Positions 37,314-46,805 are shown, counted from the first letter of the stretch. The stretch is DNA of 57,334 bases from Betaproteobacteria bacterium (GCA_009693435.1 SHXF01000014.1:1-57334); one strand, 5' to 3'. Notes: generated by a model from the sequence alone, not told the origin. Made by a program: numbers and translations.

Positions 37314-39057
37314 TGCCGGCCTCCCCCGACTGACCGCTCAATGTCCGGTCCCCGCGCGCCTGGCCGCACCAGCGCCGCCACGCCCTGCGATAAGTGGCCT
37401 CCAGTTCGCGAACGAAGCCCGCTGTGTCCATCAGCGGCGAGCGCTGCACCTGCTCGCGAAGCGTGTCCCGCAGCACCGCAAGCTTCTCAGGATTTCTGGC
37501 GAGCGATATGGCTATGGCGACATATTCGTCGTCGCTTTCCGCAATCAGATGCTGCAATCCAGCCGCAGACAACAAACTGGCTCCCGAGCGCTGTGCACCC
37601 GCCACACCCGCCCTGGTCACCACAGGCACGCCCATCCACATGCTTTCACAGGTTGTCGTTCCCCCGTTGTACGGCAGAGTATCCAGTACGACGTGAACCT
37701 TGGCATAGGCGCGCAGATACGCATCGAAATCGAGGGTGCCGGTCAGTGATATGCGGCCGAGATCGATTCCATGCTCTTCAAAAATGTCGAGAATGTAATC
37801 GCCGCTATCCGCCACCGGCAGGCCGTGAATCTTCAGTGTAGCGGCCGGCAACGCGGCGAGAACCCTGGACCACAATCGGACGCAGCGCGGATTTAACTTG
37901 TTGAACTGGTTGAACGCACCGAAAATGACGGCACCCGCTTCTGCTTCCGGCGCCGCCGATACTGGAGGCGCATCTCGCGGCGGGGCATAGCACCACTGAC
38001 AGCGCGACAGCCGCAACAACTCCTCGCGATGCAAACTGTCCGCCGCGCCTGAAGGATCGGAAATTCCGTCGGTCAAGCGGTAATCCATGGCGCTCATGCC
38101 TGTGGTGTTGAGATAACCGAGCCAGGTCAGCTGCACGGGCGCCGGTTTTCGAGCGAACGTGAGCAAGCGGTTATCGCGTGTGTGACCGGAAAGGTCTACC
38201 AGTATATCGATGCCATTGCGCCTGATCTTGGCCGACAGCGCTTCATCGTCCAGCGGGGCCACGCTGTGCCAATGCCCGGCGATTCCGCGCAAGCGCGAAG
38301 TAACTTCGTCCTTGACCTGCCCTGTGTAATAGCAATGCGTCTCGACTGCGTCCGGGTTGTGCGCGGCGAGTACCGGCTCAATGAAGTAACTCACGGCATG
38401 GCGAAACAAATCGCCCGAAACGTATCCGACGCGCAGGACTCTGTCGGGATCCGGATCGTTATTGTGCGGATCCGAAAGGACCGTCAGCGGATCGGCAAAT
38501 CGCGCGGCCCACAGCACATGTTCGGCCGCGATTGCCGCGGGTTCGGAGTCCGCGTGGCGATTCAACAGGAATAGCAGCGCAGAGTGTACCGCCGCCGCGC
38601 GGGGTTGCAATTCGATTGCCCGCCGGAGCAATGCAACCCCCTCGTCGATTCTTCCCAGCGGTTGCAGGGCAAGGGCGAGGTTGTGCATGGACGGAACGTG
38701 ATCCGCTTGAATCGCCAGCGCGAGTCCGCACGCCTCCACAGCCTTGTCGGGACGGCCAGCCTGCCGCAGCGCTTCTGCCAGATTGCTGTGCGCATCCGGA
38801 TTAAGGGGTTGAAGGGCGGCCGCCCGCGCGAACGACTCGCTGGCCATCGCCGCTTTGCCCAGGCGCAACTGGGAGGCCCCGAGCAGTTGCCATAGGGCAC
38901 CCGTTTCCGGGGATTCTGAAAGGCCAGTGCGGCATAGGTCTGCCGCACGCTCGAATGCGCGCGCCGCATAATGGCATTGTGCCGCTGCGATCAATGATTC
39001 GCCGATGACCAACGGTTGCGCACGCCGACGAAAAATCCATCCGAAGATATTCCTCAT
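37306..39057 (-). CDS. TPR/O-GlcNAc transferase (SPINDLY, GT41)-like protein 2
   Basis: 583 residues from ATG 39057 (MRNIFGWIFRRRAQ); ATG 39126 is a possible longer start. TPRs at about 20-160 (PLNPDAHSNLAEALRQAGRPDKAVEA). N-lobe: LRVGYVSGDLFRHAVSYF and IDILVDLSGHTRDNRLLTF. C-lobe: FGAFNQFNKLNPRCVRLW (Lys kept) and LDTLPYNGGTTTCESMWMGVPVVT. 107 bp separate it from OGT-like gene 1. Same predicted activity as the neighbours. Confidence 0.88.
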   Translation of the reverse strand: MRNIFGWIFRRRAQPLVIGESLIAAAQCHYAARAFERAADLCRTGLSESPETGALWQLLGASQLRLGKAAMASESFARAAALQPLNPDAHSNLAEALRQAGRPDKAVEACGLALAIQADHVPSMHNLALALQPLGRIDEGVALLRRAIELQPRAAAVHSALLFLLNRHADSEPAAIAAEHVLWAARFADPLTVLSDPHNNDPDPDRVLRVGYVSGDLFRHAVSYFIEPVLAAHNPDAVETHCYYTGQVKDEVTSRLRGIAGHWHSVAPLDDEALSAKIRRNGIDILVDLSGHTRDNRLLTFARKPAPVQLTWLGYLNTTGMSAMDYRLTDGISDPSGAADSLHREELLRLSRCQWCYAPPRDAPPVSAAPEAEAGAVIFGAFNQFNKLNPRCVRLWSRVLAALPAATLKIHGLPVADSGDYILDIFEEHGIDLGRISLTGTLDFDAYLRAYAKVHVVLDTLPYNGGTTTCESMWMGVPVVTRAGVAGAQRSGASLLSAAGLQHLIAESDDEYVAIAISLARNPEKLAVLRDTLREQVQRSPLMDTAGFVRELEATYRRAWRRWCGQARGDRTLSGQSGEAGSA

Positions 39058-39164
39058 GACCACCGCCAACCTTCCGGGCGGTTGGCCGGTGTCAAAATCC
39101 GGCGTAGGGAGGTACGGACCATGCAATCTGCGCCGGTCGGCTCAATGTCGAATCGCCGGCGCAT

Positions 39165-40847
39165 TCAGGTCGACGCCTGATTCTGAACGAGTTGCCTGTA
39201 CGCGCGCTCCAGATTTTCGACAAACGGCTTGTGTGCCATGAGGGGTGAACTGCGAATCATTTCGCGAAGCGACGCCCTGCGCCGGGCCAGGTTGCCCGAG
39301 TCCTGCAACAGCCTCCCTGCGACCGCAATGTACTCCTCCGCAGTCGCGGCAACGCAATCTGCGCAGCCTGCGTTTACCAGCACTGTGGTACTCGACCGTG
39401 CAAAACCGCATGTTCCGGCCAATGCAATTACCGGTACGCCCATCCACAGACAATCCAGGGTGGTTGCCCCTCCCGTGTAAGGAAACGGGTCCAGAGCTAT
39501 ATCCACGCCCTGCAGCGCTCGCCAATAATCGTGCCTTGGTAACCTGGGAAGAAATCCAAGACGGTACGCTGCGATCCCCGCCTGCAGAAATGGCAATTGC
39601 ACGCGCGCACGCGTTTCCTCGTCCGGAATCGCAGCGAAGACCATGCGGGCCTCGGGCGCATCCGTTAGCAGACGCGCCCACAGTCCCAGCACCTGATCGT
39701 TGAGTTTCAGCGGATGATTGAAAGACCCGAACGTTATGTGACCCTTCGACAGAACCGGTAACGGGCTCTCCGCGGGTGCATCGTCCGGCGGCATCCAGCA
39801 CCACATGCTGCGTGGCAGGCGCACCAGCCTCTCGGAATGCAACGAATCGCTGACGCCAGGAGGGTCGGCGATGTCATCACTGATCCGGAAATCGACAGCC
39901 CGCATGCCCGTGGTGTTGAGATACCCGAGATAGGAAATATTCAGCCGCGCCGGTTGTCGGGCGACCACGCCCAAGCGGTTGCCACGCGTATGCGCGCTCA
40001 GGTCGACAAGAATATCGAGAGCATCGGACTGGATCAAACAGCACGCATCTTCGTCGCTCAGACTTTCAATCTGCGCCCAGCGGGCGACCGCATTGCGCAT
40101 CCGCTCGGTGATGGGATCACGATCTGGCGAGTTGCTGTAACAGGCGATGTGGAACTGGCCACTATCGTGGTGTTCCAGTATTGGCAGCAGGAAACGTGCG
40201 GTGGCGTGTTCGCGAAAATCGCCCGACAGATATCCAACCCGAATACGATTGTCCTCAGCCGGCCTGCCGACGTGTTGCGATCGCGCCAGCCGGTCAGCGT
40301 GCAATGCGGCCCAGCGGCGGTGTTCGAGATACCAGTATTCCAGGTCGCGAGCCGGCAATGCATTGGATATGAACAATCGATACTGCAGTGCCTCATTGTC
40401 ATTGGGGTCAAGCCGCAACGCCTCTTCCAGGCTGGCAACAGCCGGTTCCACGCGCCCTTGCTCCGCCAGCGTGAGTCCCAGCCCGCGCCACGCTTCCGTC
40501 CTCGCCGGGTCCACGTCCAGCGCCAGCCGATAGTGTCGCGCCGCGCCGGCGTAGTCAAAGAATTGTTCGCGAAGCAGATGCGCGAGATTGATGTGCGCCG
40601 GCAAGAAGCTGTTCCGGAGCGCGAGCGCGTCGGCATACGCTACTCGCGCCTCGACAAAACTACGAGTCGCGCAAAGTGCGACACCCAGATCATTGTGCGC
40701 CTCGGCAAAGGATGGATTCGAGCCTATGGCGCGACGGTAGGACAGGATAGCCGCATCCCATTCGCCGCGCCCTGCCGATGCTGTTGCGGCCCGATAGTAT
40801 CGGGTGGCGCCGCTCGCAAAGTACCGTGCCACCAGCCTGTGCAGCAT
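39165..40847 (-). CDS. TPR/O-GlcNAc transferase (SPINDLY, GT41)-like protein 1
   Basis: 560 residues from ATG 40847, chosen because AAGGA lies 5 nt upstream; the frame is open to 41045. TPRs at about 18-150. N-lobe: IRVGYLSGDFREHATARF and LDILVDLSAHTRGNRLGVV. C-lobe: FGSFNHPLKLNDQVLGLW (Lys kept). In the loop that reads YNGGTTT or similar in the others it has LDPFPYTGGATTLDCLWMGVP, so it is the most diverged of the four there. Confidence 0.87.
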   Translation of the reverse strand: MLHRLVARYFASGATRYYRAATASAGRGEWDAAILSYRRAIGSNPSFAEAHNDLGVALCATRSFVEARVAYADALALRNSFLPAHINLAHLLREQFFDYAGAARHYRLALDVDPARTEAWRGLGLTLAEQGRVEPAVASLEEALRLDPNDNEALQYRLFISNALPARDLEYWYLEHRRWAALHADRLARSQHVGRPAEDNRIRVGYLSGDFREHATARFLLPILEHHDSGQFHIACYSNSPDRDPITERMRNAVARWAQIESLSDEDACCLIQSDALDILVDLSAHTRGNRLGVVARQPARLNISYLGYLNTTGMRAVDFRISDDIADPPGVSDSLHSERLVRLPRSMWCWMPPDDAPAESPLPVLSKGHITFGSFNHPLKLNDQVLGLWARLLTDAPEARMVFAAIPDEETRARVQLPFLQAGIAAYRLGFLPRLPRHDYWRALQGVDIALDPFPYTGGATTLDCLWMGVPVIALAGTCGFARSSTTVLVNAGCADCVAATAEEYIAVAGRLLQDSGNLARRRASLREMIRSSPLMAHKPFVENLERAYRQLVQNQAST

Positions 40848-41063
40848 TCCAGTCCTTATTGGTTCTGGGCTCCCGCTTTCCGCCCCATTGAGCCAGCTCG
40901 TGCGCAGGAACGACACATTGCCGCCAACTGGCGCGGCAGGATTCAAGCGGTCGCAAATGCTCCCCATCCGGCGAGTAATCCGCGCCCTCAAGTAACGCCA
41001 ATTCGGCCGCAGCGGCCCAAAGTCGTCACCCCGCCCGGGGAGCACATCCGTTACCGCGACTAA

Positions 41064-42839
41064 TCATGCATGCCCGCCATGCAGTTGCCAGGTCGCCCAC
41101 GCCCCACCAACCTCCATGAGCGCCGCGCTCCAGTCACCTGTGCTCGTCTGACGAAAAAGCCGCGCCGATGGGTACCAGGGCAGACTAGTACCGGCATTCA
41201 TGTAACGCCATTCTGCTACCGAGGGGGTCAATACCCACACAGGCTTGGCCAGCGAACCGCTCAAATGGACGATGGCAGTACAAACACTCACTACCAGATC
41301 AAGCGCCTCTACCAGCGCCGCCGTTTCGTCATAGTCATCGAGCGCCGCGGGCCAGTGCACCGGCGCGCTTCCTGCTACGACCCTGCAGTTCTCCAGGTCG
41401 TCGGCGCAGTGTCCATACTGAAGATTGATCAGATGCGCCCGACCCGCGAACGGCTTGATCAGTTCCGGCAGGTCTATGAAGCGAAGATGGCGGCGGGTAG
41501 CGGCCACGCCTCCGCGCCAGGACACCCCGACCTTCGGGCCAGGACCGAGACCGGCAAGCTGCTCTCGCCAGAAGGCCACTTTTTCGGGCGCAGGGCGTAG
41601 ATAACCCCGATGCCGGGGAAAGTCGAGCCACGAATTCCGAAAAAATCCCGGCAGATCGCCCATGTTCACTTGCAAGTCTGGCCGGCCAAACCCGTCAACG
41701 GCATCCGCTTCGCTTTCCACCGTAGCGGCAAACACCAGCGCACCAGGAAACGACCTACGATACAGAGACATCAGCTTTGGATTGCATTCGATCGCGCAGC
41801 GGCCAACTCGCTGCATCGTCTCGCTGAAACAGGACGCGAACATGATCTGATCGCCCAGTCCCTGCTCGGCAAGAATTACAAGAGAAGCATCCGGCATCAG
41901 CGTGCCGTCCCACCGCGGAAAATGAAACCTGCTCGGAATGGCGAATCCGCTGTGATGACGTGCACCGTAGTCACGCCAACCCTGCGCAAACTCGCCGCGC
42001 TTCAGGTTCATGTAGCCGCGTATCAGTCGCGACTGATGGTCCTGCGGATCCTCGTCCAGCAGATCGTCGAGAAACCTCATGCCCTGTTCATAATCTCCCC
42101 GTTCTGCAAGGATCCAGCCAAGATTGCATCTGGCGACCGGCCAGGCCGGATCCGGTGCAAGAGCCCGCCGCAGGAGTTCCTCTGCCTCGTCGAATCGGCC
42201 GAATTCCCGTCCCAGGATGAGGCCGAGAAATGCAGCTGCTTTCGGATTCAGCGGTTCGGCCATTGCAAGGGGTCGCAGCAGCGCGACAGCAGCGCCGTGA
42301 TCACCCCGCCCGTAATGCCATCCGGCAAGCGCATACGAGGCATCCGGATGACCCGGATTGGCGGAAAGGAATGTCGTGAGCGCTTCGCCCTCCTCCGCCC
42401 CCCTTCCGACGGCCCGCATCGCATTCAGCTTGCCGAGGCACGCCGGGTAGAACGACGGCGAGTAATGGAGGGTCAGATTGAAGTAGTCGAGCGCCGCTTC
42501 GGCATCGCCGCGATGAAGTTGTTGCGCACCGGCGCGGTAATTGAGCAGCGCATCCGCAGGCCGGTACTCGAGCGCGCGCTCCATTGCGGCGCTTGCCTCA
42601 TCCATGCGCTCTTCTTCCTGCAGCAGCATTGACAATTCCGCCCATGCGTTGCCACGATCGTCGTCCGATTGCGCATCTTCTGCAATTTCCCGGTAAATGG
42701 AGCGGGCCCGGACCGGATCGTTGCCTGCGAGCGCGCTCAGTGCTTTCGCGAACCTCGGATCGACACCGGCCGACGACGCAGGCTCAACAAGGGCTCCACC
42801 GCGCCCGATGCGCAACCACCGACTGATTCTGGCGATCAC
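41064..42839 (-). CDS. TPR protein with C-terminal GT9-like (heptosyltransferase-type) domain
   Basis: 591 residues from a GTG at 42839 (the frame is open to 43013, but the extra residues are not family-like). Residues 20-300 are TPR-like repeats (RFDEAEELLRRALAPDPAWPVARCNLGWILAERGDYEQG). The C-terminal half has SLVILAEQGLGDQIMFASC, PKVGVSWRGG and DLVVSVCTAIVHLSGSLAKPVWVL, as in TPR-linked family 9 glycosyltransferases. The usual substrates of the catalytic lobe are ADP-heptose-like donors; the actual donor is unknown. 11 bp after the preceding glycosyltransferase gene. Confidence 0.82.
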   Translation of the reverse strand: MIARISRWLRIGRGGALVEPASSAGVDPRFAKALSALAGNDPVRARSIYREIAEDAQSDDDRGNAWAELSMLLQEEERMDEASAAMERALEYRPADALLNYRAGAQQLHRGDAEAALDYFNLTLHYSPSFYPACLGKLNAMRAVGRGAEEGEALTTFLSANPGHPDASYALAGWHYGRGDHGAAVALLRPLAMAEPLNPKAAAFLGLILGREFGRFDEAEELLRRALAPDPAWPVARCNLGWILAERGDYEQGMRFLDDLLDEDPQDHQSRLIRGYMNLKRGEFAQGWRDYGARHHSGFAIPSRFHFPRWDGTLMPDASLVILAEQGLGDQIMFASCFSETMQRVGRCAIECNPKLMSLYRRSFPGALVFAATVESEADAVDGFGRPDLQVNMGDLPGFFRNSWLDFPRHRGYLRPAPEKVAFWREQLAGLGPGPKVGVSWRGGVAATRRHLRFIDLPELIKPFAGRAHLINLQYGHCADDLENCRVVAGSAPVHWPAALDDYDETAALVEALDLVVSVCTAIVHLSGSLAKPVWVLTPSVAEWRYMNAGTSLPWYPSARLFRQTSTGDWSAALMEVGGAWATWQLHGGHA

Positions 42840-42850
42840 GGTCTGCTCGC

Positions 42851-43546
42851 CTACGGACGTACGGCTCCGGCAAACAGCATCGCCTCGCGCTCCCTTGTCC
42901 AGGCTTGTGCGTGTTCGCAGCCGGCATACTCGGGAAAATACGGGCCGCCCAGGGTGTAGTGCACCAGCGATACGTCTGTGCACGGAGCATCGTATCCGAC
43001 AAGATGATTCCATCGCCTGGGCAATTCACCAATCAAAGTGTCGTCGGCCAGCCACTTGAACTGATGCAACTCCAGGCCGGACGCATGGTTAACATAGTCC
43101 GGCGTCAGCATACGGCAGCGCTCATTATTGAAGATCATTACGCTAGTCCAGTTCTTTTTCGCGTAGGGCGTCTGTGGCTCGCCCAGAAACTTGGTTGCCT
43201 CGCGCGGTTGGTGGTCATGCTTTACCACTTGTACCGCAAACTCCGGATCGCGGAGCGCCCAAAGGCGCGCAATGTCGTCCATCATCAGCATGTCGCAGTC
43301 CATGAAAATGCTGAATCCGCGGAACTCCGATAGGAAAGGAGTGAGAAACCGGGAAAAGGAGAAATCGCTGGACTGGAGCGAGTGTCTCGGCCGCGTGAGA
43401 ATGCCGCCAAGTTGTCGTAGCGCGAGCGGAATGACCGCAACCGGCTGCGTGCTGCGCTCAAGGATGCTGTGCGCAAGCACATTGCGCGCAACCGCTTCGC
43501 GAGGGTCAAACCCGATGAATACAGGGATCACTTTGCTCACCTGCAT
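42851..43546 (-). CDS. Glycosyltransferase-like protein (DxD type)
   Basis: 231 residues. It starts SKVIPVFIGFDPREAVARNVLAHSIL and carries an FMDCDMLMMDD segment (DxD metal/nucleotide-sugar motif), with FNNERCRMLTPDYVN and HYTLGGPYF further on. This is the layout of small GT-A fold enzymes related to GT8-like proteins. No membrane segment. Second gene of the minus-strand operon, between the methyltransferase (33 bp) and the TPR-GT9 gene. Confidence 0.75.
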   Translation of the reverse strand: MQVSKVIPVFIGFDPREAVARNVLAHSILERSTQPVAVIPLALRQLGGILTRPRHSLQSSDFSFSRFLTPFLSEFRGFSIFMDCDMLMMDDIARLWALRDPEFAVQVVKHDHQPREATKFLGEPQTPYAKKNWTSVMIFNNERCRMLTPDYVNHASGLELHQFKWLADDTLIGELPRRWNHLVGYDAPCTDVSLVHYTLGGPYFPEYAGCEHAQAWTREREAMLFAGAVRP

Positions 43547-43579
43547 TTCGCAAATACGCCACCGGCAATGTGGATTGCG

Positions 43580-44179
43580 TTAACCCTGAAATACGATCTC
43601 CCAAGCGACACCCTGGCGACGGGCCGCAGCAGCGCTGAACAGGTCTTGCCACCAGGATTCCGGCTTGATGGTGCAGTGGGCATTTTCACCGTTCGGCAGG
43701 TGCTTTTGCGCCGGATAACAGGCGATGCTTGCAAAGACGAATCGGTCGGCATAACCGAACAAGTCGTCGATGATCCATGCCATGTCGTCTTCGGAACAGT
43801 GTTCCAGCACGTCGATCGCAATGACGGCACCGAATCTGCCTTCGGGTCGCTTGCTGAATGGGGGATATGCCGGGTCATAGCAGTGGACGAAATCAACGTT
43901 CCAGTAATCCTGCACGCTTTCCTGCACCCCGTCGCCGGGAATATTCACATTCTGCATCAAATACTGCTGCCCCTTGCCGCTGCCGTAATCCAGCACGCTG
44001 GTCACCCCGGTCATTTCTATCAGCGTCTTTAAGCGGCTCGCCTGGAGCAGCAGGCTGTGGCCGGTAAAGGTCGCGGAGGGAGGAATACCAAGCAGTTTTT
44101 CTCCTTCTTCGTGGAGTCGCAGGTACATGCCGACAAGCTCCGCGTAGCGCGGACTGGGGGCAAGGCGTGAGTATTCCAT
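43580..44179 (-). CDS. SAM-dependent methyltransferase (class I)
   Basis: 199 residues from ATG 44179, with AGGGA 7 nt upstream; the longer open frame to 44854 is a shadow. SAM motif I is VTSVLDYGSGKGQQYL, and the acidic/motif II region is VIAIDVLEHCSEDDMAWII. First gene of the long minus-strand glycosylation operon, so a sugar or glycan methylation role is likely, but the acceptor cannot be read from sequence. Confidence 0.82.
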   Translation of the reverse strand: MEYSRLAPSPRYAELVGMYLRLHEEGEKLLGIPPSATFTGHSLLLQASRLKTLIEMTGVTSVLDYGSGKGQQYLMQNVNIPGDGVQESVQDYWNVDFVHCYDPAYPPFSKRPEGRFGAVIAIDVLEHCSEDDMAWIIDDLFGYADRFVFASIACYPAQKHLPNGENAHCTIKPESWWQDLFSAAAARRQGVAWEIVFQG

Positions 44180-44627
44180 CGGCGAGTCCCTGAATGACGG
44201 CGGAGCGCTGCCATAAGCGCTCCGCAAGCATGTATCAAGGGAAATGCTCAAGACGGGCGGGCGCCCCCTGCATCTCCCCCGCATCAGGGGAAACGCGCTC
44301 GACGCATTTCCGGAAACAAACACTTGTTCCGCATTTTCCAATCCCGGATTATAGTGCCGCGGGCACTCCCCGCCCGACTGAGGATTCACTGGATCGTTGA
44401 CCCAAGGCTTCCGTGCGCCGATGATCGCCTGCGACTTCTCTAATCTCGCCACATTGCGGAGTGCCGCTTCATGCCCAAGGATCGAAGTGCGAACGATCGA
44501 AGCCCATCGGGAAACCCTGAGATCGTGAACATGTCGCGCGATTTCCCCGGAGGGCTTCGCTTTCCGCCGATGGTATACTCCCGACGCACTGTTATTGCCA
44601 AATGACGGATTTTCCCCGGGAGGTTGC
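44180..44627. other. Divergent intergenic region
   Basis: 448 bp between the methyltransferase gene (minus) and the 105-residue hypothetical gene (plus). The minus frame is open through it but its translation resembles nothing. The only signal I can point to is a -10-like TATACT at 44574-44579, without a good -35. Confidence 0.45.
44574..44579 (+). promoter_or_regulatory. -10-like element for the downstream hypothetical gene
   Basis: TATACT matches the sigma70 -10 consensus at five of six positions, about 50 bp before the start codon. No consensus -35 at 16-18 bp. Confidence 0.3.
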
Positions 44628-44945
44628 ATGGTGCTGAATCTTTTTTCGCCGAGCAAGACGAACGAGTTTGCGAAAACCCTGGCGCAGGATATTGCCAAGC
44701 GATATCCGCCTGCATTCGCCAACAATCCCGAGCAAATGGTGTCGGCGAAACGGCTCACCACCATCCTGGAAGACGCATTCAGCCGCGCGCACCAGTTCAA
44801 CCAGGAAAACCGGCTCGGCATGTTCAAGAAGGCCAAGCTCGGCAATACCTTCAAGTGGGAATTGAAGGAAATGGGCTACGATGAAAAATTCGTCGAAATG
44901 GCGACCGAAGGTTTGATCGTTTACCTGACTCGCGGACCCCGCTGA
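44628..44945 (+). CDS. Conserved-looking small hypothetical protein
   Basis: 105 residues from ATG 44628 (GGGAGG just upstream). Soluble, charged and predicted mostly helical: TNEFAKTLAQDIAKRYPPAFANN, RLTTILEDAFSRAHQFNQENRLGMFKKAKLGNTFKWELKEMGYDEKFVEMATEGLIVYL. The good ribosome site and protein-like composition make it real. I do not recognise the family. Monocistronic, facing the HD-GYP gene across a strong hairpin. Confidence 0.75.
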   Translation: MVLNLFSPSKTNEFAKTLAQDIAKRYPPAFANNPEQMVSAKRLTTILEDAFSRAHQFNQENRLGMFKKAKLGNTFKWELKEMGYDEKFVEMATEGLIVYLTRGPR

Positions 44946-44994
44946 GCGACAGTCTCTCTGGCGCTGGAAAATCGCCAGCCCTGCCTCGTCTGAT

Positions 44995-45025
44995 GTGGGG
45001 GATGCACAAGCGAGCATTGCCCCAC
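44995..45025. terminator. Strong hairpin between convergent genes
   Basis: GTGGGG (44995-45000) pairs with CCCCAC (45020-45025), and ATGC (45002-45005) with GCAT (45014-45017), around an 8-nt loop. It lies between the hypothetical gene (ends 44945) and the HD-GYP gene (ends 45054), so it may end transcription from both sides. No long T-run. A weaker stem CTGGCG/CGCCAG sits at 44958-44978. Confidence 0.4.
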
Positions 45026-45053
45026 TCCTGCTCGGGATTAACCTAAGGCTGTT

Positions 45054-46694
45054 TTACGGAACGAAGCCAGGTATCTTCGATTCGTCCACAATATCGATCT
45101 GTTCCGGATCGAGAAACTGCTCGGCATAGCGCAAATAGACTTTCTGGCGCACAAATGCGTCAAAAAGCTCGGAATCGATGTGCCCCTGCTCTTCGAATTT
45201 TCCGAGAATGAAAAGCGATTCCGACAGCGTCTTCCCTTTCTTGTATGGGCGATCGCGGGCCGTCAGCGCCTCGAAAATGTCCGCTATGCCCATCACGCGC
45301 GCCTGCACCGACATCTGGTTACGGGACAGCCCTCTCGGATACCCCTTTCCGTCCATCCGTTCGTGGTGGCCGCCGGCGTATTCGGGCACGTTGCGCAGGT
45401 GTTTGGGCCAGGGGAGCGATTCCAGCATCTTGATCGTGGCGACTATGTGATAGTTGATGATTTCGCGCTCCTCATTAGTCAGGGTCCCGCGCGCGATGCT
45501 CAGATTTTCGATCTCATTCTCGGTCAGAAAATTAGCCGTGTTCCCCGCTTCGTCTACCCATTGCTGGCGTGCAATGGTGTGCACCCGCTGCTGTGCTTGG
45601 GGGGACATGAATTCGCCACCGACGTTGGCTGTGCGCAGGAATTCGCGGTCCTCGTTGATCGCGCGTATCCTTTCCCTGAAGCGTTGCTCGATCCTCGCAT
45701 TTCCTTCTCGCACGGCAAATTCATCGCCGCCACCTTCTAGCAGCGCGATCCGGTCCCTGAGCATTTCCAGTTCGGCGTCACGCTTCAGTACTTCGAAGCG
45801 GGTTTCAACCAGATGAATGCGGTCAAAAATCGTTTCCAGTTTGGTGGCCTTGTCGACGACGTGGACCGGCGTGGTCACTTTTCCGCAGTCGTGCAGCATT
45901 CCGGCAATCTTGAGCTCGTAGCGGTCCTGCTCCGACATTTTGAACCCGGCCAGCGAGCCATCCGTTGCCCCGCTGACGGCTTCGGCCAGCATCATGGTAA
46001 GTACCGGCACCCGCTGGCAGTGCCCACCGGTATAGGGTGATTTCTCGTCGATCGCGGTGTTGATCAGCTGAATGAAAGACTCGAACAACTCCTCAAGCTG
46101 GTTGATCAGCTGGCGGTTGGTGAGCGCAATCGCGGCCTGCGACGCCAGGGATTCGGCAAGCCGCTGGTCGGCAAGGGAAAAGGGGAGTATTTCACCGGTA
46201 CTGGCGGACTTGCTGTTGATCAGCTGCAGCACGCCGATCACCTCACCTTCGTGGTTCTTCATCGGAACGGTAAGGAAGGACTGTGACCGGTAACCTGTCT
46301 TGGAGTCGAACTGCCTTGTGCCCGAAAAATCAAACCCTTCCTCTGTATAGGCATCGGCTATGCTGACAGTGCACTGGTTCAGCGCAGCATAGGCAGCTAC
46401 CATCGAGTTGTTAGGCTTGTCGTCCTTGTAAAGTTGTATGGGATAGAACGGGATCGGGTTACCCGTCGTTCCGCCAAGTGCAACACCGAGGGTGTCATTG
46501 CGCAAGATGGCGAAATTGAGGCGCCGCTCATCTTCGACGAGATACAAGGTGCCACCGTCAGCATGTGTAATGCCCTGCGCAGCCAGCAAGATCTTCTCGA
46601 GCAGGCTGTCCAGGTTTTTCTCCTGCGACAGCGCCACGCCGATGTCATTCAGCTGCTCAAGCCTGCGAAACAGCCCGTCGTCAACCGCTTCCAC
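45054..46694 (-). CDS. GAF-domain HD-GYP protein (putative c-di-GMP phosphodiesterase)
   Basis: 546 residues. The GAF domain (about 12-190) carries KTGYRSQSFLTVPMKNHEGEVIGVLQLINSKS, the signature of GAFs that often bind cyclic nucleotides. In the HD-GYP domain YTGGHCQRV is at 221-229, the HD pair in GMLHDCGKV at 268-269, and HHERMDGKGYP at 443-453. The distance between HD and GYP motifs (about 175 residues) is far longer than the roughly 60 of RpfG-type proteins, owing to a helical, charged insert at about 285-400. Last gene of the signalling locus, 111 bp after the GspE-like gene. Confidence 0.9.
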   Translation of the reverse strand: MEAVDDGLFRRLEQLNDIGVALSQEKNLDSLLEKILLAAQGITHADGGTLYLVEDERRLNFAILRNDTLGVALGGTTGNPIPFYPIQLYKDDKPNNSMVAAYAALNQCTVSIADAYTEEGFDFSGTRQFDSKTGYRSQSFLTVPMKNHEGEVIGVLQLINSKSASTGEILPFSLADQRLAESLASQAAIALTNRQLINQLEELFESFIQLINTAIDEKSPYTGGHCQRVPVLTMMLAEAVSGATDGSLAGFKMSEQDRYELKIAGMLHDCGKVTTPVHVVDKATKLETIFDRIHLVETRFEVLKRDAELEMLRDRIALLEGGGDEFAVREGNARIEQRFRERIRAINEDREFLRTANVGGEFMSPQAQQRVHTIARQQWVDEAGNTANFLTENEIENLSIARGTLTNEEREIINYHIVATIKMLESLPWPKHLRNVPEYAGGHHERMDGKGYPRGLSRNQMSVQARVMGIADIFEALTARDRPYKKGKTLSESLFILGKFEEQGHIDSELFDAFVRQKVYLRYAEQFLDPEQIDIVDESKIPGFVP

Positions 46695-46805
46695 TTTCCC
46701 TCCCGTGCGCAGTGGAGCCGCTCAAGCTCCGTGCCGGCGACCGGCTTGGTGCCTCGCGACGTGCAGTTGAACAATACATCCGGCAGCCGCTATGGCCAGG
46801 GGACG

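Noticed and set aside
43580..44854. 424-codon version of the methyltransferase
   Set aside because: The first 225 residues are not methyltransferase-like and run antisense through the 44628-44945 gene; ATG 44179 has a proper ribosome site.
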